Shown here: one piece after another, positions 58,431 to 64,000 of the stretch | How the letters are laid out: each line of letters opens with the position of its first letter | Numbering within the stretch: position 1 is the stretch's first letter | NCBI RefSeq assembly: GCF_000295955.2 | Contig: NZ_ALXE01000019.1 | Coordinates: forward strand, 186,001-250,000 | Origin: Pantoea sp. A4 | GTDB taxonomy: Bacteria > Pseudomonadota > Gammaproteobacteria > Enterobacterales > Enterobacteriaceae | Direction: 5' to 3' | DNA length: 64,000 nucleotides | The notes under the pieces: generated by a model | Database searches by the model: none | Told to the model about the DNA's origin: nothing | Seen by the model: the letters and a program-made list of their open reading frames with translations, nothing else | Position numbers and translations under genes: made by a program

Positions 58431-59099
58431 TTAGAGTCCCACTACAGCAGGCAAGCCGCCGATATCTTTAATTTCGGTATACCCAAATGCCGGGTTGGCA
58501 AAATCATGGCCACGGTTAACCCAGACTTTGTTCTTAATGCCGAGGTCGTGTGCGGTCATCAGGTCATAGCGCAGGCTCGAGGAGACATGCAGAATGTCTT
58601 CCGGGCCGCAGTTGAGTTTATCCAGCATGTATTCGAAGCCTTTCATTTGCGGCTTGTACGCCCCGACTTCTTCAGCGGTGATCACCATATGAACCGGCGC
58701 ACCCAGGCGAGGCACATGGTGAGTGATCAGGTTATCCATGGAGTTAGTCAGTAAGACCAGTGGGAACTCTTCGGCGGTTTTGGCTAAACCGGCTGGCACA
58801 TCCGGGTGTGGTCCCCAGGTGGCGCAGTCCGTGTAGATAAAATCGCTGTCGGCTTTGTCCCAGGCTACGCCCCACTTTTTGCAGGTACGCTGGAGCGCAT
58901 TGCTCACCACGTCATAGTAGGGTTTCCAGGCACCGAGGACTTCATCCATACGGTAGCGGGCAAAATCAGTGGTAAAGGCTGCCATACGCGCCGGTTCAAC
59001 ACGTTGGGCAAAACAGCGCTCTGCTGCACCTGCCATATCAAAGTTAATCAGCGTGCCGTAGGTATCAAACGTAATATACTTAGGTTTAAAGATCGCCAT
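58431..59099 (-). CDS. Haloacid dehalogenase type II-like hydrolase
   Basis: The 222-residue HAD hydrolase has the nucleophile Asp in ITFDTYGTLINFD (near residue 12), motif II LLTNSMDN, motif III Lys in GAYKPQMKGFEYML and the SSSLRYDLMTAHDLG region. The pattern is that of L-2-haloacid dehalogenases, but genes of this kind often sit in amine and amino-acid oxidase clusters, where they may handle a phosphorylated or other side product. It lies 30 bases downstream of the aldehyde dehydrogenase. Confidence 0.9.
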   Translation of the reverse strand: MAIFKPKYITFDTYGTLINFDMAGAAERCFAQRVEPARMAAFTTDFARYRMDEVLGAWKPYYDVVSNALQRTCKKWGVAWDKADSDFIYTDCATWGPHPDVPAGLAKTAEEFPLVLLTNSMDNLITHHVPRLGAPVHMVITAEEVGAYKPQMKGFEYMLDKLNCGPEDILHVSSSLRYDLMTAHDLGIKNKVWVNRGHDFANPAFGYTEIKDIGGLPAVVGL

Positions 59100-59129
59100 T
59101 CCATCACCTCATCGTTGAATTGAGTACAC

Positions 59130-60599
59130 TCAGAAATCGATTAATACGCTTTTCTGCCGTTGGCAGGCTTGAAACGCCTGGCGGCCCAAATCTTTACCAA
59201 TACCAGACCCAAGGAAGCCCCCGGTCGGGATAATAAAGTCACCGGAACGACCGTAGCGGTTGATCCACACCGTACCTGCTTCAATGGCTCGCATGGCGCG
59301 CAGTGCGCGCGGCAGGCTCAGCGTGTGTACGCCTGCACAAAGCCCGTAGGTGTCATGCGCGGCCAGCGCCAGCCCCTCTTCCTCGTCGTTAAAGGTTTGC
59401 ACTGTCAGTACCGGCCCAAAAATTTCCTGCTGGACCGCCGGGTTGTCGCTGTTAACGTGGCTGAGCAAGGTCGGCTGCCAGAACCAGCCCGCTTCGGTAT
59501 CACCGAAACGCTCCCCGCCTACCAGCACTTCTGCACCCTGCGCTTTTGCGGCGGCAACCACACTGGCGACTTTGCAACCCTGACGTTCATCGATCAGTGG
59601 TGCATAGCGGCTCTGCTCGTGCCAGGTCACACCGGGCTGTACTTCACGACACAGTGCTACCAGTCGGTCGGTGAGCGCTGCGGCAATGCCTTGCTGCACA
59701 ATTAAGCGGGTGCCGGCCACACAGGCCTGCCCGCCGTTTGCCGTGAAGCCCCGCATAATGCGTTGCGCCAGCACATCGAGGTCGCCTGCGTCGTCAAACA
59801 CTAACTGCGGGCTTTTGCCGCCAAGTTCGAGCGTGACCGGTTTCATGCCGTGCTGCGCGGCATCACTCATGATGCGTGCACCCGTCAGGGTTGAGCCGGT
59901 GAAGGAGACTTTGCGTACCAGAGGGTGTTTTACCAGCGAGCTGCCGGTTACCGCCCCACCGCCCTGAATAATGTTCAGTACGCCTGCTGGCAAACCGGCC
60001 TGAATAGCCAGTTCTGCCATTCTCACGGTTGAGAATGGGGTAAGTTCTGACGGTTTCAGCACCACCGCATTACCGGCGGCAAGTGCCGGACCACATTTCC
60101 ATGAAGCCATCGACAGCGGGAAGTTCCACGGGGTGATCGCGGCGATGACGCCATAAGGCTCACTCACCAACATGCCAAGGCTGCTGTCGCGGGTAGGGAA
60201 GACATCCCCGCTGTATTTGTCGGCACATTCGGCATAGAAGCGAATGGCTTCAGCGGTAAACGGAATCTCATGTTGCACCACATCGCTGATCGGACGCGTT
60301 GAACCGAGTGACTCCAGCTGAGCCAGCAGCAGATCCTGCTCAATCAGGTCCGCCCAGCGACGCAGTACCCGGCCACGTTCACGTGGTGGGCAGCTCGCCC
60401 AGCCGCTCTCTTTCACTCGCCGATGCGCAACCTGCACGGCACGATCCACCAGCGCGGCATCTGCTTCATGCAGTGTGGCGAAGACCTTGCCATCGGAAGG
60501 ACGCTTAACCGCAAAGGCAGTACCTTGCGCCTGAACATGCTGCCCATCGATATAATGGCCTACGGGCAGAGAGACGTTATCTGGGTCGAAACTTAACAT
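59130..60599 (-). CDS. NAD(P)-dependent aldehyde dehydrogenase
   Basis: The 489-residue enzyme has the standard ALDH layout: [20 protein letters not shown] near residue 158, [14 protein letters not shown], general base Glu in [12 protein letters not shown] and catalytic Cys in [12 protein letters not shown]. It probably oxidises the aminoaldehyde made by the neighbouring oxidase. It is the first gene of the main operon. A candidate sigma-54 promoter lies about 83 bases upstream of the ATG. Confidence 0.92.
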   Translation of the reverse strand: MLSFDPDNVSLPVGHYIDGQHVQAQGTAFAVKRPSDGKVFATLHEADAALVDRAVQVAHRRVKESGWASCPPRERGRVLRRWADLIEQDLLLAQLESLGSTRPISDVVQHEIPFTAEAIRFYAECADKYSGDVFPTRDSSLGMLVSEPYGVIAAITPWNFPLSMASWKCGPALAAGNAVVLKPSELTPFSTVRMAELAIQAGLPAGVLNIIQGGGAVTGSSLVKHPLVRKVSFTGSTLTGARIMSDAAQHGMKPVTLELGGKSPQLVFDDAGDLDVLAQRIMRGFTANGGQACVAGTRLIVQQGIAAALTDRLVALCREVQPGVTWHEQSRYAPLIDERQGCKVASVVAAAKAQGAEVLVGGERFGDTEAGWFWQPTLLSHVNSDNPAVQQEIFGPVLTVQTFNDEEEGLALAAHDTYGLCAGVHTLSLPRALRAMRAIEAGTVWINRYGRSGDFIIPTGGFLGSGIGKDLGRQAFQACQRQKSVLIDF

Positions 60600-60681
60600 G
60601 GAGAAATCCTTATTTGTAACAACCGTGACAAGCTGAAGAATTATTTTTCCTCGCCTGTTATTACCGACTTGAATAAGCTAA

Positions 60682-60697
60682 TGCAGAAAGTATGCCA
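60682..60697 (-). promoter_or_regulatory. Candidate sigma-54 promoter of the catabolic operon
   Basis: Read on the minus strand, TGGCATACTTTCTGCA has GG and GC dinucleotides at the exact -24/-12 spacing of the consensus TGGCAC-N5-TTGC. A start of transcription near 60672 would give a leader of about 70 bases to the ALDH gene. No activator gene of the NtrC type lies in the window. Confidence 0.5.
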
Positions 60698-60885
60698 GTC
60701 AGGCAAAAAATTAAAATGCGTTTAAATAGGCGGAAAAAAATTTTCTGCCGTATTCCCATGGGAAATCTTGCTGAATTGCCGAACAATTAAGCAGATGATT
60801 TAGCTCACAATTTTACCGCCTCCCTTTGGTGCAACCAGCATGAAACTTGCACTAAAACGGCGAGAGGCTTGAAAGAGAGATCTTG

Positions 60886-60930
60886 CGCACAAAATAAAAA
60901 AGCGCCGGTTATTATGCACAACCGGCGCTT
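60886..60930 (-). terminator. Terminator of gabD
   Basis: AAGCGCCGGTT (60900-60910) pairs perfectly with AACCGGCGCTT (60920-60930), and on the minus strand TTTTATTTTGTG follows. It makes gabD a separate unit from the operon that starts at 60599. The rest of the 352-base gap 60600-60951 is AT-rich, with the sigma-54-like site as its only recognised element. Confidence 0.9.
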
Positions 60931-60951
60931 GATAAACCTTATTACGTTGTT

Positions 60952-62412
60952 TTAATTCAGGCTGCCAAAGTGGAAAGATTTCTGCTCAAGGTATTCATCA
61001 ATACCGTAATGCGATCCTTCACGACCAATACCGGATAATTTAATGCCACCAAAAGGGGCGACTTCAAGTGATATAGCGCCGGTATTGAAACCAACCATGC
61101 CAAACTCCAGCGCTTCACCCACCCGCCAGGCGCGACGAATGTTTTCCGTGAAGAAGTAGGCTGCCAGGCCAAACGGGGTATCGTTAGCTAATGCCACCGC
61201 TTCTTCCTCATCGTCGAAGATGAACAGCGGCGCAACCGGGCCAAAGGTTTCTTCATGGGCAATGCGCATTTTGTTAGTCACATTACCCAATACGGTGGGA
61301 GTCACAAACGTCCCCGGCCCATGGCTGCCACCACCGGCCAGTAGCGTTGCCCCGTGGCTCAGTGCATCGTCAATATGGCTTTTCACCTTCTCAACGGCGC
61401 TGTCATTGATCAATGGCCCAATGGTACTGCCCTGTGCAAAACCATCGCCCACTTGCAACGTGGCAACCGCTTCCAGCAAGCGATCTTTAAATGCTTCATA
61501 GATGCCGCGCTGCACCAGAATGCGGTTAGCACAGACGCAGGTTTGTCCGGCATTACGGAATTTACTCGCCATCACACCCGCGACAGCGATCTCAATGTCC
61601 GCATCATCAAACACAATCAATGGCGCGTTGCCACCCAGTTCCAGGCTAAGCCGTTTGATACTGTCGGCACTCTGTTGCATCAGCAACTGCCCAACACGCG
61701 TCGATCCGGTAAAGGAGATTTTGCGTACGGTGCGGCTCGCCGTCAGAGTTTCGCCGATCGCTTTTGGCAGCCCGGTCAGGATCTGGATGACCCCAGACGG
61801 GAAACCTGCACGTTCGGCCAGCACCACCAGCGCCAATGCAGAGAGCGGCGTCAGTTCAGAAGGTTTGATAATGATTGGGCAGCCCGCCGCCAGCGCCGGA
61901 GCGACTTTGCGTGTGATCATCGCAATCGGGAAATTCCAAGGGGTAATGGCGGCCGCCACGCCGACGGGTTGCTTTAGTACCAGAATGCGTCGATCGCCTG
62001 TCGGGGCGGGGATAGTATCGCCGTAGATCCGCCGGGCTTCTTCCGCAAACCATTTCACAAAGGTTGCACCATACAGCACTTCACCTTTGGCTTCTGCCAG
62101 CGGTTTACCCTGCTCCGCGGTCATGATCACCGCCAGGTCGTCCGCATGGTGCAGAATGAGCTCGTGCCATTTTTCCAGCAACACGGCACGCTGTGCATTG
62201 GGGGTTTTCGCCCATGAGATGCGCACTGACTCAGCATAATCTATCGCCGCAGTAGTTTCTGCTGCACCGAGCGCAGGAATGGCCGCCAGCGTCTCGCCCG
62301 TCGCAGGGTCAGTGACCTTCAATGTTTCCCCACTCTGCGCACCTTGCCATTGCCCGGCAAACAGCGCTTGCTGACACAACAGCGAGCTATCGTTCAGTTT
62401 AATACGTGACAT
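60952..62412 (-). CDS. gabD: Succinate-semialdehyde dehydrogenase (NADP+)
   Basis: The 486-residue enzyme oxidises succinate semialdehyde to succinate. ITPWNFPIAMITRKVAPALA, ISFTGSTRVGQLLM, base Glu in LSLELGGNAPLIVFDDAD and catalytic Cys in FRNAGQTCVCANR match GabD, as does the end GREGSHYGIDEYLEQKSF. E. coli GabD is 482 residues. It is next to the operon that holds gabT and completes GABA breakdown to succinate, although it has its own terminator and presumably its own promoter in the gap before 62412. Confidence 0.93.
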   Translation of the reverse strand: MSRIKLNDSSLLCQQALFAGQWQGAQSGETLKVTDPATGETLAAIPALGAAETTAAIDYAESVRISWAKTPNAQRAVLLEKWHELILHHADDLAVIMTAEQGKPLAEAKGEVLYGATFVKWFAEEARRIYGDTIPAPTGDRRILVLKQPVGVAAAITPWNFPIAMITRKVAPALAAGCPIIIKPSELTPLSALALVVLAERAGFPSGVIQILTGLPKAIGETLTASRTVRKISFTGSTRVGQLLMQQSADSIKRLSLELGGNAPLIVFDDADIEIAVAGVMASKFRNAGQTCVCANRILVQRGIYEAFKDRLLEAVATLQVGDGFAQGSTIGPLINDSAVEKVKSHIDDALSHGATLLAGGGSHGPGTFVTPTVLGNVTNKMRIAHEETFGPVAPLFIFDDEEEAVALANDTPFGLAAYFFTENIRRAWRVGEALEFGMVGFNTGAISLEVAPFGGIKLSGIGREGSHYGIDEYLEQKSFHFGSLN

Positions 62413-62577
62413 AAGTCCTCTTTAGATCAGGTTCGCAGCATCATTGATTCACTTTACCCCCCGCTACACAGCGCAGGATGTTGTTAACAGTCAGCGTAGA
62501 ACATCTGAACGGCGTTTTTCCCCATAAGAGAAAATTTTATGCCGTGCCGAGGGAAAAGTTGGATGCGAGGGCCAGAT

Positions 62578-64000
62578 TCAACCGGCATATTTCATCCCCG
62601 ATCGCTTCAGTGCCACCACCAACGCCGGTATGTCAGCATAACGGTGCTGGATAAAAGTAGGATGCTGAATAAAAACGCCTCGACTATCGCGCTGAATCGT
62701 TTCTTTTACGATTGAGCCACTACGAGTAGCGTGGCTCAGCACGGGTTCGCCGTTCGCATGATGCTCAATCATGAACATCCCCGGCTGCGTTAACCGTTGG
62801 GCGGAAGTGACGGCAGGCTGCGCGCCCGGCAGCTGGAGATGATAATCAGCCTGAACCCAGGCACCACCGGGGAAATCACAACCCAGGGGATCATGGGGGT
62901 AATAGTGCCCACCATCGGCAGCTAGTTGCCTGGTAGATCCTTTGGGGCCATCACTGACACGCAAACTGATAGCACCCGTTAGTTCTGCTACCCCCGGCAC
63001 CTGTGAAAACTGGCTAGCATGGCTATCCCCCATCAGTGCAACCCATTTTCCCTCCCCGCCCTGACGAATCTGGCTGCTGGCATAGTAGTTAAACATTTTT
63101 TGCCGCGGCGCAGTGATGTCAGTCTGTAGGCCATTCATGTAATACCCGGTGGCGACATCTGCGGGCACAACTCGCAGCCCATGCTGGCGTGCGCGTATCA
63201 CCACTTTTTCAAAGGTATATTTTTTACCGGGATCGGTGTGGTGTCCCTGATCAAGCGTGCGTAGAAAGCGTTTCAGGCCTTCAGGCATGCGGCCACTGCG
63301 CATAAAAGCATCGAGATCGACCTGGTGCAGATCGGTCTGTAAATGCTCCATATAGAGGGTTGTTACTCCGTTTTTTTTCATCGTGGCAAAGTTTTCCAGC
63401 AAGAAGCGTTTGCTGGCTATGGCATCGTGTCGCTCCCCTAGCACCAGCCCCTGTCCTTGGCGAAAAACACTTTTGATAAAGCTTTTCGGCCTGTTCGCCT
63501 GGAAATCCGGCACGGTGGGTCTGGCGGGACGTTGAGGCTGCGAGAGCGCCGCCTCGGCGCTTGCCAGCAGTAACTGTTGTCTTTTAAAAAACTGCTCGCG
63601 GCTGCTGCCGCCATAATACGCAGAATTAAAAAAGTGAGGCCGATCCATTTGCTGCTGAAAAGCAGCGCGGGACTCGACAGGCACCCCAAAGCGATTGTTC
63701 AGTGCCACAGCTTCCCTTTCAGGCTGTCGTTGAAGCGATTGTGCAGCCCCTCCCCCCAGCAGTTTCCCTCTTCGACCCGGTTGCCATTCGCCGTGGCGGA
63801 ACAACACCGGAATACTGTCTTCACGATTAAACGTGGTGTAAATTTCCCGTCTTCCGTTTCGCAGCGCACTCTTGAAAAAATGCCCCTCTATTTCGATGAA
63901 CTGCTCTCCCCCCGCCGATTGCCAAACGTGGTGCTCAAGCAAGCGTAAACCGCGTTTATCCAGTGCGGGTATACGGTAAGGACGTAATGCCGGATCGCCA
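62578..64000 (-). CDS. Dermonecrotic-type toxin family protein, C-terminal part (cut by window edge)
   Basis: The minus-strand frame is open from the window edge at 64000 to the stop at 62578; the TTG at 63942 is an internal codon, since the frame continues upstream as LRPYRIPALDKRGLRL. The visible 473 residues include a domain with LVLGERHDAIASKRFLLENF, TLYMEHLQTDLHQVDLDAF, TLDQGHHTDPGKKYTFEKV and WVALMGDSHASQFSQVPGV. This resembles the ChaN/EreA-like (GExH) domain found in large proteins annotated as dermonecrotic or membrane-targeted effector toxins of Pseudomonas and Erwiniaceae. The C-terminal 110 residues (GMFMIEHHANGEPVLSHATR) form a further domain. Secretion route and target are unknown. 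Confidence 0.75.
   Translation of the reverse strand, partial: GDPALRPYRIPALDKRGLRLLEHHVWQSAGGEQFIEIEGHFFKSALRNGRREIYTTFNREDSIPVLFRHGEWQPGRRGKLLGGGAAQSLQRQPEREAVALNNRFGVPVESRAAFQQQMDRPHFFNSAYYGGSSREQFFKRQQLLLASAEAALSQPQRPARPTVPDFQANRPKSFIKSVFRQGQGLVLGERHDAIASKRFLLENFATMKKNGVTTLYMEHLQTDLHQVDLDAFMRSGRMPEGLKRFLRTLDQGHHTDPGKKYTFEKVVIRARQHGLRVVPADVATGYYMNGLQTDITAPRQKMFNYYASSQIRQGGEGKWVALMGDSHASQFSQVPGVAELTGAISLRVSDGPKGSTRQLAADGGHYYPHDPLGCDFPGGAWVQADYHLQLPGAQPAVTSAQRLTQPGMFMIEHHANGEPVLSHATRSGSIVKETIQRDSRGVFIQHPTFIQHRYADIPALVVALKRSGMKYAG

Overview
The window looks like the chromosome of a member of the Erwiniaceae, most likely Pantoea or a close Erwinia. The blocks treA-ymgE-ycgR-emtA-ldcA and icd / rluE-nudJ-mnmA-hflD-purB-phoP-phoQ-roxA keep the Escherichia coli order. 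They are interleaved with catabolic and accessory loci, including a membrane-bound gluconate 2-dehydrogenase, that are common in plant-associated enterobacteria. No rRNA, tRNA, CRISPR array, insertion sequence or integrase was seen. The genus call is an inference from gene content.

Left end (1-9.7 kb). A three-subunit periplasmic gluconate 2-dehydrogenase (the first gene is cut by the window edge) ends in a strong terminator. Next is a LacI-controlled carbohydrate locus: a Gfo/Idh/MocA dehydrogenase, a TIM-barrel isomerase, the LacI repressor, a periplasmic sugar-binding protein with no ABC partner genes beside it, and an IolE-like TIM-barrel gene with an apparent single-base frameshift. Five copies of a TGCAC-CCGA-GTGCA type operator tie the locus together. 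A small AT-rich stretch with an unrecognised membrane protein follows.

Core block 1 (11-19 kb) holds ycdX, ghrA, treA, a YmgE-type protein, ycgR (with a near-consensus sigma-28 promoter), emtA and ldcA, then several small stress or biofilm-type genes. From 19 to 26 kb there are two Fur-boxed TonB-dependent receptors (FepA-like and CirA-like), with a repeat-rich periplasmic protein, the 32-residue membrane protein YoaK and an Ail/OmpX protein between them. From 26 to 30.6 kb lies a lactose/cellobiose-type PTS with a GH1 6-phospho-beta-glucosidase, divergent from an AscG-like repressor, with two operators in the shared promoter region.

Core block 2 (30.8-40 kb) runs from icd through phoPQ to roxA. 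From 40 kb to the right end almost everything is on the minus strand. A GNAT-hyuA-hyuB unit (ATP-dependent hydantoinase/lactamase family) is separated by an AT-rich island from a long colinear set. That set is, in transcription order, gabD, an aldehyde dehydrogenase, a haloacid dehalogenase, an FAD oxidase, a peptide-type ABC transporter (Tat-exported binding protein, two permeases, a fused double ATPase), a second FAD oxidase, a GNAT, a 2-hydroxyacid dehydrogenase, gabT and an Lrp-type regulator. Together they can be read as a pathway that imports an amine or lactam, releases GABA or N-alkyl-GABA, and makes succinate.

The most unusual spot is the AT-rich island (44.5-46.6 kb). It holds a helical protein with a hydrophobic hairpin that meets a two-helix membrane protein stop codon to stop codon. 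A second copy of that small gene, with its leader, lies on the other side. The layout resembles a pore-forming toxin and its immunity gene. The window ends inside a gene whose product resembles the C-terminal part of dermonecrotic-type toxins.
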